A DNA stretch of 36,178 nt, from the IMG/VR virus record IMGVR_UViG_3300042691_001351, positions 1-36,178 of that record; one strand, given 5' to 3'. Shown in pieces: positions 27,301-34,381 of the stretch (position 1 is the stretch's first letter; each line of letters opens with the position of its first letter). The notes beneath the pieces were generated by a model. It saw only the letters and a list, made by a program, of their open reading frames with translations. It was not told the origin of the DNA and did no database searches. This DNA is from a virus. A program made the translations under genes and the position numbers.

Positions 27301-30300
27301 CGGCTACGTTAATGCTCCATATGTAATTATTTCTTCAACCGGTAAGAACGCAGTAGTTAAAACCAAAATAAATGCGGCTGGCCAAGTGACGGGAGTTGAA
27401 ATAATCAATAAGGGAGAAGGCTACCAACCCAACACTACATTTACAGTTCGTCCGTTTGCTGTACTGGTATTAAGCGACTCTAACACTTTTGATAAGTGGA
27501 CTACTTATACATGGAATAGTACAGAATTAATTTGGGATAGAGAAAAAGGACAAGCCTTTGATGTAACAAAATATTGGGACTACATGGACTGGTATGCTAC
27601 AGGATATAATCAATTTACAAAAATTGATCATCTAGTAGACAACACATATCAATTGGCACTATTAGAATCTAATGTCGGTAGTATTGTACGAGTTAAAAAT
27701 ATTGGATCAGGCGGCTGGCTGCTACTAGAAAAATATAATAATATAGCCACTATTGATTATACGCAAAACTATTCTGTTGTTGGCCGTGAAAACGGAACGA
27801 TACAGTTCTCTAGCAACCTCTACAACTATTCGGCTATAGGATACGATAGTGTGTTATTTGATTCAGCACAATATGACGATCTAGCAACCATTGAATTAAA
27901 AATAATTATTGATACAATTAAAAATAAAATTCTTATTGACGAATTTAAAGTTGAATATTTGAAGTTATTCTTTGCATCTTTAAGATATGCACTACATGAA
28001 CAAACTTTTATTGACTGGGCATTTAAAACTAGTTTTGTAAAAGCAACTCACAATGTAGGAAACTTATCTCAGAAAGTAACGTATAACAATGACAATTTAG
28101 AAAATTTTGAAGATTATATCAAAGAGGTTAAGCCTTATAAGACACAAATTCGTGAGTATGTAAGTTCATACACTGGAATAGAATATTCACAAAGTTCAGT
28201 TACTGATTTTGATTTAATTCCAACTATCAATTCTAAATTTGAAGTTGCACCAGTGACTGTGACAGTTTCTTCTACAGGTGAAATTGAAACATCTTCACCA
28301 GAAATTACATCGTATCCATGGAAACATTGGTACGATCATGTTGGCTTCACTGTACAAAGCATTGCACTTGTTGACGGTGGCTCTGGATATATAAGTAATC
28401 CAGTTGTTAGAATTGAAGGCGGGTACGGGACAGGCGCGACAGCTAAAGCCTATATTGCTAATGGTCGTGTTAATAGACTTGTATTAATATCAAAAGGTAC
28501 AGGTTATCTTAAAGCACCAACAATTATAATAGATGGTGGACTATCAGTTAATGGCGTTGCTGCCCGTGCAGCAGTGGTAATTGAAAGCGAAGTAGTTAGA
28601 TCTAATAAAATTGCAATTAAATTTGATAGAATTTCAAGAACATATGTAGTTACTGAGCTTGAAGAAACAGAAACATTTACTGGAACTGGTTCACAATTGC
28701 AATTTGTTTTAAAATTTAGTCCTAATGGAGATCGTAGTACAAGTTCTGTAACAGTTAATAACATTGATGTGTTAAGAAACGAATATACTCTGCAGACTAA
28801 AACAACTGCTAGTAGAGGATTTACTAGTTATTACGGAGTGTTAATATTAGAAACCGCTCCTGCTCAAGGCGAAATTGTTAGTGTTACGTACACTAAGAAT
28901 TTTAATCACTTATCAGCAACTGATAGAATTAATTTTTATTACAACCCAACTAGTGGTATGTACGGTAAAGACCTTGCGCAGTTAATGACAGGTATTGATT
29001 ACGGTGGTACACAGATAACTGGATTAGGATTTAATGTTAGAGGCGGTTGGATGGTAGGCACAAACGGAGAAGACATTGCGCCAGACGCATGGGAATCGTT
29101 TGATGCTACATTTGATGATAAAATCTTTTCAGCAGGTGCATCACAATATACATACGATTTAGATTATTCTCCTACAGACGGAGAAGAAATAAACGTGTAT
29201 GTAAACGGACAAAGAATTGACGATTCTGAGTTTGTAACGTACCCGATGCCAGGTAAGCCATATGTAGTAATGACGCCAATTATCGGTGATGGCACCACAC
29301 AGGTCTTTACTTTACCTAACTTAAATTTAACAATTAATGTAAATGACAAAGTTATCTTCCGTAAGAGTACCAGCGATGGCAGTTATACTCCGCTTGAGAA
29401 TGAGTACGATACGCAGTTAAGTGGCGGAGCATTTGAAGGAACAGCACTGACATCTGCAACAGGTATAGCACCTGATGACATTATTTTAGAAGGGTCTGGC
29501 TTAGTTACTCCGTTGACCAGTGCTGCTCCTGAAGAAATTGTTCCAGGACATATTTCAGATGCTGTAGCAATTAAAGTTTATCAGTTACCAACTGCTGGTT
29601 CTGCTAAGATAATGTTTAAGAATTTTATCTGTGATGGAGCAACAAATGAATTTAACATGGGTCAAATTCCTGGCAATCTTGCATCTATATTTGTTAAGGT
29701 GGATAGTAATATTCTGAGACAAGGTATCGATTACACAGTAAACTGGCAAGATAGTACAGTTACTCTATTAACAGCACCACCGCCTGCAGATAAAGAAATT
29801 TTAAGTGTAATTACATTTAGTGTAGCCAGTGAATCATTATTAGATTCTGACTATTTTATATCAGATGGCGCAACATTAGAGTACGTAACTAATGCGCCGT
29901 GGATTGAAGGAATAGGATCAGTAGTGTTAGTTGACGGGCTAGCTGTTGATTACGAGCTATTTCAGACTACAGACGCATACGCATCATTAGATAAAGTTGG
30001 TATTAGATTTGCAGCAGCTCGACCTGTTAACGAATTAATCACTTATATGATAACTGCTGATGAAAATCAAACAGCATCTATTATTAAAATTGAAACACTG
30101 CCAACAGATGGTGTGCTAGACACCTTTACACTAGCAAATCCAATAGGCACTACCGAACCATATGCAAATAATGTTTTAGTAAGTGCTGGAAATTTTATAT
30201 ATAGAACAACTGTAAATGAATATTTTGTTTTAGAAAATAATACATTAGATTATACATTAGCTGCCTATAAGTCACCTCCTTATGTTCCAACACCTACAGA

Positions 30301-31555
30301 TTTTGCAATCTTTGTAAACGGAGCCCAGTTAACATATGGATCTGGTTATGTAATTGATTACTCTGGAGTTACAATTAATCTAAGAGCAGAAGCATATGTA
30401 GAAGGAGCAACCTTAACTGTAGCTAAGTTAGCATATGAAAACTATACAATAAATGGTAATCAAATAAATTTTACAACTCCACCAACGGGCACTGTAGAAG
30501 TAATATCTTTTTACAATCATTCTGTTGAAGCTATTCAACGTGAAACAGAGTATACTAGTCTAAGCGGGTCATTAGTTAGCGGAACATACGATTATTTTAG
30601 AGCTAAACACTTAGTTGGCGGTAAATTTAAATTAAGTAGATCAGTTGTTACTGACGATTACGTTTGGGTTATTAAGAATGGTAAAATTTTAACACATAGC
30701 GTTGACTATTATTTAGATGCAGATCATGTTACAGTGAAATTAGCAGCTCCTATGGAAACTACAGATTATTTAGACATAGTTTGTTTTAGTGACCAACATA
30801 TTAAATCTAGTTATGGTTACATGCAGTTTAAAGATATATTAAATCGCACACACTATAAGAGAATTTCTAAAGCTAAGTCTACACGATTAGCTAGAGATTT
30901 ACTGCAGAAAGATGCAGAAATTCTACTAGTCGACGGATCAAAACTAAGCTCACCTAATCCTGTATTGAATTTGCCTGGCATTATTGAAATTAATGGCGAG
31001 CGTATTGAGTATTTTACGAAAGTAGGCAATACTTTAGGGCAATTACGCCGTGCTACATTAGGTACAGGAGCACCTACTGTACATTTAGAGCACACATTAG
31101 TGTTAGACATTGGACCAACAGAAACTATTCCGTATGCTGACACTCATGTTATTGAAACTTCTATAAGCAATGGTAGTACATCTAATGTAGCATTACGATA
31201 TATACCAACTAGTGTAAATGAAATTGACGTATTTGTAGGCGGATATAAATTAAAGAAAGTAGACTATACGTTATTTGAAGAGTCAAACGGCTATCCTTAC
31301 AGCCCGGAAGGCGACTCTAACTTTACTGCTGAGTTCTCAGTAAATGGAGTTGCCAGTAGTATTAGTTTAACAGATCAGGCAGCAGCAGACACACGAATTG
31401 TAGTGATTAAAAAGACAGGCACCCAGTGGGGCGAAACTGATCTACATAACTCTAACAGTGAGATTGCTAATTTTATTAAAAATTCAGAGGCAATATTTCC
31501 AGAATATTTGACAGATAAATATCAGTACACGCTGTCTAATAATCAAAATGACTAA
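18359..31555 (+). CDS. Giant 4398-aa baseplate/tail structural protein, possible gp7 equivalent
   Basis: One uninterrupted 13.2-kb frame is coupled to gene 6 by TAATG. The N-terminus (LLPRFYRTDSNKKFLSATLD, about 23-42, then NYQLEPAAVIQDYLGN and NWDKFVNFQQYYWLP) looks like a baseplate anchoring module. A central aromatic-rich block (PHTHPWECLGFSIEPKWW, about 1215-1232) is conserved in style with large proteins of other aquatic T4-like phages. Seven FG-GAP-like repeats lie at about 2170-2575. Two GxGY beta modules lie at about 2972-3030 and 3338-3395. At least six NG-x-DY tail-protein repeats occupy 3460-4300. By order (25, 6, this) it takes the place of T4 gene 7 (1032 aa) and perhaps parts of gp8 and gp10. 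No enzyme motif was seen. It is probably a peripheral wedge protein that carries fibres; the role is inferred, while the frame and repeats are seen directly. Confidence 0.8.
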   Translation: MANQNESSLPLSNSEGRKTADLLPRFYRTDSNKKFLSATLDQLTQPGTVKKLTGYIGRKNAKAVKSSDVFIAATDADRQNYQLEPAAVIQDYLGNTSFYKDYIDHINHVETNGGNVTNHERLNKQEFYAWNPHINWDKFVNFQQYYWLPYGPTPIEVQGQQQAISSTYTVTTEDEGDNYVYIFTPDGLTRNPALTLYRGQTYSFDITAPNNPFSIKTVRVAGPLERYTDGVSASAVQSGTITFTVPSDSPDVLFYVSEVDANTGGVFSIKDIDENTFLDLTTDIIGKKTYTMSNGIPLSNGMKLFFTGNVTPSIYSSGYWYVEGVGTAINLVSDSDLEIISSYSQETALLFDDEPFDQSPFSTLTSFPRDKDYIVINRASPDRNQWSRYNRWYHQDVIIAAAAADGQVPDIDQAQRATRPIIEFEAGLKLFNFGHQSKKNVDVVDTFTTDVFSTIEGSLGYNIDGIDLANGMRVLFTADPDRFVNGKIFKVNFIDITEPGRRIDFLGNTGVDIVDNIITSTTAHGLATGNQIIYLNNANSNIEGLINRQVYYVMVIDATHIRLYTDKILLTQANIINTGDGIHTVETFNGYRHQINLTEDIDTTPIENETVLVKTGAQYQGSMFWYNGTVWKLGQQKTTINQSPLFDIFDENGVSYGDVSVYDGSNFHGTKVFSYKVGTGNNDTALGFPLSYQNISNIGDIVFEFNLLKDSFNYKQVISVLSKTTDIGYLKVITDLTTVDYQNGWTLSKIANVQPIVRTFKESELINNFPIDVYDFKDKLDDLEVNVYINGLRQNKDSYTVVDGTIRKLLVLNKDVNITDVVTLKCFAAQAKNENGYYEMPLSLQNNPLNDNVTQFTLGQVIDHVDTIVEHITTFSGAYPGYSNLRDIGNITPYGTRFVQHSGPMNLSLYHLGSQTANIIKALEKSRNDYGKFKRAFITFASESGIDTETKQHVDFILQELAKDKTKTQSYYLSDMFAYAGGTRSEYTVLDPRVTTYPLTTAFNLNSLSNQAANIYLNGEQLVHGRDYIFGTDVFFEILTTLTEGDVIEAYEYTSTDGSYCPATPSKLGLYPLFEPKIYIDDTYLETTEVIQGHDGSITIAFGDYRDALILELEKRIFNNVKVNYNTQIFDIYNIIPGYSRTTAYSKVEVDSVMSQYFFQWATNIAQDYTQQNNALWDRLDSFTWNYRNNSLPDNSISPAFWRGIYRWTLDTDRPHTHPWECLGFSIEPKWWQEVYGPLPYTNNNYVLWDDIKHGIVREPGVPIRTLSKFARTVLENGYPVDEDGNLVSPYNAGHVSGYINPTAEGYYVFGDVGPVESAWRRSSYYAFSVIQTALLLQPNHVLGTCLDRSRIVRNLNDQLVYADTSLRIQLSDLVLPSTASSTVRTNTAGLINYIVDYITSDVTLLVSQYANDLSALTNKISSKLGGFTSKSKFRLLLDSKSLSSSGGVFVPEENYEIIFNVSSPIKKLVYSGIVITKYADGYEVRGYNNDHPYFTYYPYTLSGRTINVGGISESYIEWTEGKYYVAGKLIRANNQYYRVKTTHQSGEKFDVSYYTRLAELPVTGGRSAELRKAWDTSKEQTVSYGTKFSSIQSIVDFIQGYGVYLEAQGFVFDEFNVDLKNVNNWETSIKEFLFWSTQNWAEGSVISLSPAANTLVLNSTNSVVNNVVDTFFEYKIFRVDGQKLPADNINSFREGNQFVLKPENTNHGIYGATLYLVQKEHVLLLDNTTLFNDVIYDQAPGYRQERIKVSGYLSTNWNGGFNIPGFIYDQAIITNWTVWTDYNLGDIVKYKEFYYSARAFLPGVELFDSDSWIKLDEKPVSQMLPNWNYKADQFSDFYSLDSDNFDIGQQKMAQHLIGYQKRQYLENIIQDDVSQYKFYQGMIIEKGTQNVFNKLFDVLSADSQDSLTFNEEWAVRVGNYGASDSFKEVEFKLDESKFKLNPQPFELTSTIDPTVVDFVYRQTPADVYIKPVGYTNNIWPLANTNDYLRTPGYVRYEDVKLHVDTLTDLITEDISTFIEGDYVWCAFEGRDWNVYRFTHSNFDIENVEYTAGTLTITCSKIPSIAAGDVLGIENANKIKGFHVVSSVQGRKIYITTTVAGWTNPFADLAEVLVYQFDSVRTGSIDSLNEIIPTNLKVNEQVWVDDNGQGLYSVYNNNPVFSEQTLSNFAPVSNLNFGKAVAISPNRYVTAVATNNDSIIIYTKSSSTSLWVAHDEYLPNLNLADPANLNFGKELAFSTDGEWLAIAATTASEVNGSTFAEQGYVALYRKSSESNYNFEQLLVSQAPVAYEQFGSKLAFTKNGSQYILAVSAPGLLQTGKVYFYEFTSNSWTTYASPKTAGTRNLFGYDIAFSESADIFVASAPVDLANTESSYEGKVYVYRLANNLYTLETTLDSTTVDLTARAKFGQSISLSTNGKYLAVGAPFTDADSVDAGKVFVFDVADNFNLHQTIVSSKKELNAKFGYTVNFMNTDESLVIFSASGDIEKLTTFIEGGLTTFDNNTLRIVDYQVDSGRVDIFDRYATKFIFGESLTSDSTSIDLYGTSIAIATDYILISAPEDSLTYDRQGSVYAYTRPLTARSWIAEYTETSRPDVYKIKKAFIYNRTKNVLTSYIDVVDASQGKIPGPADQEISYKTYFDPATYSVGNSTVNVDDGMNWTKDQVGMLWWDLTRARFLDNRAGGVVYRSTTWNTLYDTASIDIYEWVETKYLPSEWDKLSPTDKGNSLGISGTSRYGDAVYSVKKRYDAVSKTFQNTYYYWVKNPTVAPNVIGRSLSAYNVSKLISDPISEGYSCLALTGADSFSLVNVTGLIDSTDFNLTVQYWTVSLDYIGTNAHSQWKIISEHPNTILPVELENKWIHSLVGKDENDRLVPDIKLPFKQQYGINFRPRQSMFINRVEALKQYIERVNAVLATNLIVDDYDLTDLEGYNSPPSTVTGQWDITIDTNAELRFVGVATLEQARLTPVIENGRIIGADIVSAGRGYVNAPYVIISSTGKNAVVKTKINAAGQVTGVEIINKGEGYQPNTTFTVRPFAVLVLSDSNTFDKWTTYTWNSTELIWDREKGQAFDVTKYWDYMDWYATGYNQFTKIDHLVDNTYQLALLESNVGSIVRVKNIGSGGWLLLEKYNNIATIDYTQNYSVVGRENGTIQFSSNLYNYSAIGYDSVLFDSAQYDDLATIELKIIIDTIKNKILIDEFKVEYLKLFFASLRYALHEQTFIDWAFKTSFVKATHNVGNLSQKVTYNNDNLENFEDYIKEVKPYKTQIREYVSSYTGIEYSQSSVTDFDLIPTINSKFEVAPVTVTVSSTGEIETSSPEITSYPWKHWYDHVGFTVQSIALVDGGSGYISNPVVRIEGGYGTGATAKAYIANGRVNRLVLISKGTGYLKAPTIIIDGGLSVNGVAARAAVVIESEVVRSNKIAIKFDRISRTYVVTELEETETFTGTGSQLQFVLKFSPNGDRSTSSVTVNNIDVLRNEYTLQTKTTASRGFTSYYGVLILETAPAQGEIVSVTYTKNFNHLSATDRINFYYNPTSGMYGKDLAQLMTGIDYGGTQITGLGFNVRGGWMVGTNGEDIAPDAWESFDATFDDKIFSAGASQYTYDLDYSPTDGEEINVYVNGQRIDDSEFVTYPMPGKPYVVMTPIIGDGTTQVFTLPNLNLTINVNDKVIFRKSTSDGSYTPLENEYDTQLSGGAFEGTALTSATGIAPDDIILEGSGLVTPLTSAAPEEIVPGHISDAVAIKVYQLPTAGSAKIMFKNFICDGATNEFNMGQIPGNLASIFVKVDSNILRQGIDYTVNWQDSTVTLLTAPPPADKEILSVITFSVASESLLDSDYFISDGATLEYVTNAPWIEGIGSVVLVDGLAVDYELFQTTDAYASLDKVGIRFAAARPVNELITYMITADENQTASIIKIETLPTDGVLDTFTLANPIGTTEPYANNVLVSAGNFIYRTTVNEYFVLENNTLDYTLAAYKSPPYVPTPTDFAIFVNGAQLTYGSGYVIDYSGVTINLRAEAYVEGATLTVAKLAYENYTINGNQINFTTPPTGTVEVISFYNHSVEAIQRETEYTSLSGSLVSGTYDYFRAKHLVGGKFKLSRSVVTDDYVWVIKNGKILTHSVDYYLDADHVTVKLAAPMETTDYLDIVCFSDQHIKSSYGYMQFKDILNRTHYKRISKAKSTRLARDLLQKDAEILLVDGSKLSSPNPVLNLPGIIEINGERIEYFTKVGNTLGQLRRATLGTGAPTVHLEHTLVLDIGPTETIPYADTHVIETSISNGSTSNVALRYIPTSVNEIDVFVGGYKLKKVDYTLFEESNGYPYSPEGDSNFTAEFSVNGVASSISLTDQAAADTRIVVIKKTGTQWGETDLHNSNSEIANFIKNSEAIFPEYLTDKYQYTLSNNQND
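24870..26090 (+). repeat. Seven FG-GAP-like repeats, predicted beta-propeller
   Basis: Within the giant protein, seven units each begin with an FG or YG pair followed by a strand, and each later shows a strand like FVASAP or YLAVGAP and a third like KVYVYRL. The starts are LNFGKAVAIS, LNFGKELAFS, EQFGSKLAFT, NLFGYDIAFS, AKFGQSISLS, AKFGYTVNFM and LYGTSIAIA, at about residues 2175, 2228, 2290, 2344, 2405, 2461 and 2541. Spacing is 53-80 residues. Seven units match a seven-bladed, integrin-alpha-like propeller. The calcium-binding DxDxDG signature of integrin repeats is not evident. Confidence 0.8.
27270..28545 (+). repeat. Two GxGY beta modules in the giant protein
   Basis: The modules lie at about 27270-27440 and 28365-28545. 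Both follow the plan GxGY, x2, (A/N)P, a V-I strand, a GTGATAKA-like or alternating strand, then a second GxGY and P. They are about 330 residues apart and look like duplications of a short repeated-strand adhesion or trimerisation element. Confidence 0.6.
28740..31270 (+). repeat. Array of NG-x-DY tail-protein repeats at the giant C-terminus
   Basis: Repeated units share the plan (strand)-NG or DG-x(2-6)-DY-strand-TAPP-x-(D/E)-x-(strand). Clear examples are INVYVNGQRIDD (about 29190), VKVDSNILRQGIDY (about 29690), VVLVDGLAVDYELF (about 29920), AIFVNGAQLTYGSGY (about 30305), WVIKNGKILTHSVDY (about 30665) and IDVFVGGYKLKKVDY (about 31225). Two earlier copies lie near 20710 and 21400. Such repeats are typical of fibre-bearing or receptor-facing phage proteins. 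Confidence 0.7.
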
Positions 31556-31559
31556 TATT

Positions 31560-31591
31560 TAAGTGGGTAGACGGTATAATCTACCCACTTA
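31560..31591 (+). terminator. Probable terminator after the giant gene
   Basis: An 11-bp perfect stem (T-AAGTGGGTAG with CTACCCACTT-A) closes a 10-nt loop, starting 5 bp after the giant gene's stop. The following tract is ATTAGTATTA, T-containing but not a strong U run. The stem strength and the position between a long operon and a new late promoter argue for transcription termination or 3'-end protection. Confidence 0.6.
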
Positions 31592-31600
31592 TTAGTATTA

Positions 31601-31608
31601 GGTAAATA
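31601..31608 (+). promoter_or_regulatory. Late promoter-like GGTAAATA for the fibre operon
   Basis: The motif keeps the TAAATA core but differs at the first positions. A start near 31614 gives a 12-nt leader with GAGAT before ATG 31626. Its place directly after a hairpin terminator supports it. Confidence 0.5.
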
Positions 31609-31625
31609 TAAAAAAGAGATCATTT

Positions 31626-32237
31626 ATGCAAGGTAAAGACTTATCAGGAATACACATTGAAGGGCATATTAAAATTCACAATCCAGAAACTGGTGAAGTG
31701 TTTATTAATAAGCGCAATGCTATCCACTACGAAAACATGAGCATCTCATTAGCAGAAAGTATTGCTAATGCAGGACAGGGATTCATCTATGAGATGGCAT
31801 TTGGTAACGGAGGAACTACTATAGATCCTACGGGCATTATTACCTATCTTACACCTAATAGCACAGGAACTAGTGCAAGTTTATACAATGAAACTTATTC
31901 TAAAGTGGTAGATGACCGTGCTAGTGTAAACACTGATCCTATTCGCAATAAAATTGAAACTAGACACGTAACCGGCACAAATTATACTGATGTGTTTATC
32001 ACTTGTTTATTGGACTACGGCGAGCCTAGCAGTCAAGAAGCATTTGACAATGCTACTAGTGCTGATGGTACATATGTATTTGATGAATTAGGATTAAAAT
32101 CTTATGCTACAGATGGCACTGGCCGACTATTAACTCATGTGATCTTTCATCCAGTACAAAAGTCTCTAAATAGATTAATTCAAGTTGATTACACAGTGCG
32201 TATTCAGAGTTTAACTGGCCTTAGTGAGGTAGCATAA
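31626..32237 (+). CDS. Putative baseplate or fibre-attachment structural protein (203 aa)
   Basis: The family is not recognised with certainty. The N-terminus (GHIKIHNPETGEVFINKRNA, about 12-31) and the following HYENMSISLAESIAN, MAFGNGG (about 58-64) and YLTP...ASLYNETY blocks form a beta-rich protein of a style seen near fibre genes in T4-like phages of aquatic bacteria. No enzyme motif, membrane segment or signal peptide is present. It is first in the distal-tail operon, after a terminator and its own late promoter, and is coupled to the first fibre gene (TAATG). A role as the connector between the baseplate periphery (T4 gp8/gp9/gp10 positions) and the fibres is inferred from this place only. 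Confidence 0.6.
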   Translation: MQGKDLSGIHIEGHIKIHNPETGEVFINKRNAIHYENMSISLAESIANAGQGFIYEMAFGNGGTTIDPTGIITYLTPNSTGTSASLYNETYSKVVDDRASVNTDPIRNKIETRHVTGTNYTDVFITCLLDYGEPSSQEAFDNATSADGTYVFDELGLKSYATDGTGRLLTHVIFHPVQKSLNRLIQVDYTVRIQSLTGLSEVA

Positions 32238-34381
32238 TGCCATATCAAATTGACCATTTTGACCAACCTAACAACGGAAGTATTACAGTTAACGATTTAG
32301 ACTTAAATCAAACAACTGATTTAAGTTTTGTAGGAAAGAATCTTCCAGGATATGCCCAAGCAATTGGAGAAAATTTCCTACATTTACTAGAAAATTTTGC
32401 TAGTTCTTTCATTGATCGTCCAACAAAACCTGTATTAGGACAACTATGGTATGACACTGGTACTACTTCGAGCCCACCTCAACCACAATTAAAAGTTTGG
32501 GATAGTACTAAATGGGTAGCTGCAGGCAATGTAACAAAAAGTATTGCCCGTCCCACAACAGCAGTCATTGGAGATCTATGGGTCGACACAAGTAATCAAC
32601 AATTATACTTATGGTCAGGATCTAACTGGTTACTAGTCGGACCTCAATTTAGTGAAGGAACGCAGTCAGGACCTAAAGTAGAGTCAATTTATGATACAGC
32701 AAACTTACCACGCATTATATTAAACTTTATCATTGCTGGTGAAGTTGTTGCAATTATTAGTAAAGATACATTTACACCAAAAATAACAATTGATGGATTT
32801 TCAGTAATCAATCAAGGTGTTAACATGTCAACTAAAGACTTTGATCTTAATGGAATTGTACTTAACAAGTTTTGGGGAACAGCTGATCGTGCAACAAAAC
32901 TTGTAGTATCAGGGTATGCTGATGGTCTTGATGCAAATAATTTCCTTAGAGGTGATGTTGCAAGTACTACTGACTACGGTCTTACTATTAAAAACAATGC
33001 CGGATTAATTGTAGGTGCCGATCTTAATACTACACTAACTAACACATTAAATGGTGCTACAGTTTTAACTAATAAAATTGAAGGTTCTAGTATATTCCTT
33101 AGAGTTAATCAAGCAGGAACTTCTAGTGATGTGTTGACAGTCACCGGAACAAGCGTAGGTATAAACAAAACAAATCCTGCAGAAGCATTAGATATTAATG
33201 GTAAACTACAAGTTAGTAATGATATAATTGTTACCAGCACAACAGATAGTACAACCTTAAGTAATGGCAGTATTAAAACTGCAGGTGGCGCAAGTATTGC
33301 AAAAACTCTGCGTGTAGGCACCGGTGCTCATATTACTGGCACACTAACTTCAAATTCTATCACTCCAGTAGCAAACAATGTACATAATATTGGTACTAAT
33401 TTGTTACGTTACAACACAATTTATGCTAATAACATTGGCAATCCAGACCTTAGTACAATTTTTACTGGATCTTTTAACGGTGCATTTAATGGTTCAGTTA
33501 CTGGAACAGCAACTCGACTAGTTAGCTCTACAGATTTTTCTTTAACTGGCGACGTTATTAGTACTAACACAATTAGTTTTGACGGTCAGCAAGTTGGCGG
33601 CACTGCAATTTTTACAACTGCATTAAGTTCAGACGTTATTGGTAATAAGATTGAATTGCTTGATTTTCTTTCTACAGATGAACTGCTAGTAAACAGACCA
33701 TTAACTGGCCTAAGAAAAATAACAAAAACAACGTTCCTATCTACAGTAGCGACAGTGCCTATTGGATCTCTTGTGTCATTTGCAGGAACAACATTACCCA
33801 ATGGTTACCTATTATGTGACGGTGCAGAGGTATCAATTAGTTCATACCCCGAACTGTTTGCAACCATAGGCACCAGTTATAATGGGTTAGTACCATTAGT
33901 AGGTATTGCAACATTTAGATTGCCTGATCTAAGAGGTAGGATGGCCATTGGTGCTGATAATATGAATAATGGTATATCAGTTCCTTTATTACCATCTGGC
34001 GCAACATCAGGAACAACTACGTTAGATAAAGACGGAATCCCTGGACCAGTAGCTAACAGAGTTACTGCAGTATCAGCGGATACTGTAGGGTTATCAAACG
34101 GTAATGAAGAACAATCAATTAATATTACAAACCTTCCTGATCACGTTCACGACTTTACCGGAGATACCGGCACCCAGTTTTACTCAGTCACTGATTCAAC
34201 AGATCCTGGATCTATTGCAGACTCTGAAGCGGTTGGCCGTTCAGTACAATTACAAACTGGGTACAGTAAGTTTATGGTAAACAGCGGCAGCGTAGATTCA
34301 ACAACTACTGATCTACCTTTGAATATTATGAATCCTTACTTAACAATAAACTACATAATTTATACTGGTAGGATTGTATAA
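32237..34381 (+). CDS. Tail fibre protein 1 with phage Collar domain (714 aa)
   Basis: Residues about 1-185 form the N-terminal module shared with the next two genes (GKNLPGYAQAIGENFLHLLE at 33-52, GQLWYDT at 68-74, GDLWVDTSNQQLYLW at 112-126). A beta-rich shaft follows (including GINKTNPAEALDING near 315). From about 507 comes a Collar domain: PIGSLVSFAGTTLPNGYLLC, SYPELFATIGTSY and FRLPDLRGRMAIG. The C-terminus ends in NPYLTINYIIYTG, which is standard for collar-type fibre tips. It should be a trimeric distal fibre or short tail fibre (compare T4 gp12) and contact the host surface. It is coupled to both neighbours by TAATG overlaps. It is the only one of the three paralogues in view with a complete collar tip. 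Confidence 0.87.
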   Translation: MPYQIDHFDQPNNGSITVNDLDLNQTTDLSFVGKNLPGYAQAIGENFLHLLENFASSFIDRPTKPVLGQLWYDTGTTSSPPQPQLKVWDSTKWVAAGNVTKSIARPTTAVIGDLWVDTSNQQLYLWSGSNWLLVGPQFSEGTQSGPKVESIYDTANLPRIILNFIIAGEVVAIISKDTFTPKITIDGFSVINQGVNMSTKDFDLNGIVLNKFWGTADRATKLVVSGYADGLDANNFLRGDVASTTDYGLTIKNNAGLIVGADLNTTLTNTLNGATVLTNKIEGSSIFLRVNQAGTSSDVLTVTGTSVGINKTNPAEALDINGKLQVSNDIIVTSTTDSTTLSNGSIKTAGGASIAKTLRVGTGAHITGTLTSNSITPVANNVHNIGTNLLRYNTIYANNIGNPDLSTIFTGSFNGAFNGSVTGTATRLVSSTDFSLTGDVISTNTISFDGQQVGGTAIFTTALSSDVIGNKIELLDFLSTDELLVNRPLTGLRKITKTTFLSTVATVPIGSLVSFAGTTLPNGYLLCDGAEVSISSYPELFATIGTSYNGLVPLVGIATFRLPDLRGRMAIGADNMNNGISVPLLPSGATSGTTTLDKDGIPGPVANRVTAVSADTVGLSNGNEEQSINITNLPDHVHDFTGDTGTQFYSVTDSTDPGSIADSEAVGRSVQLQTGYSKFMVNSGSVDSTTTDLPLNIMNPYLTINYIIYTGRIV

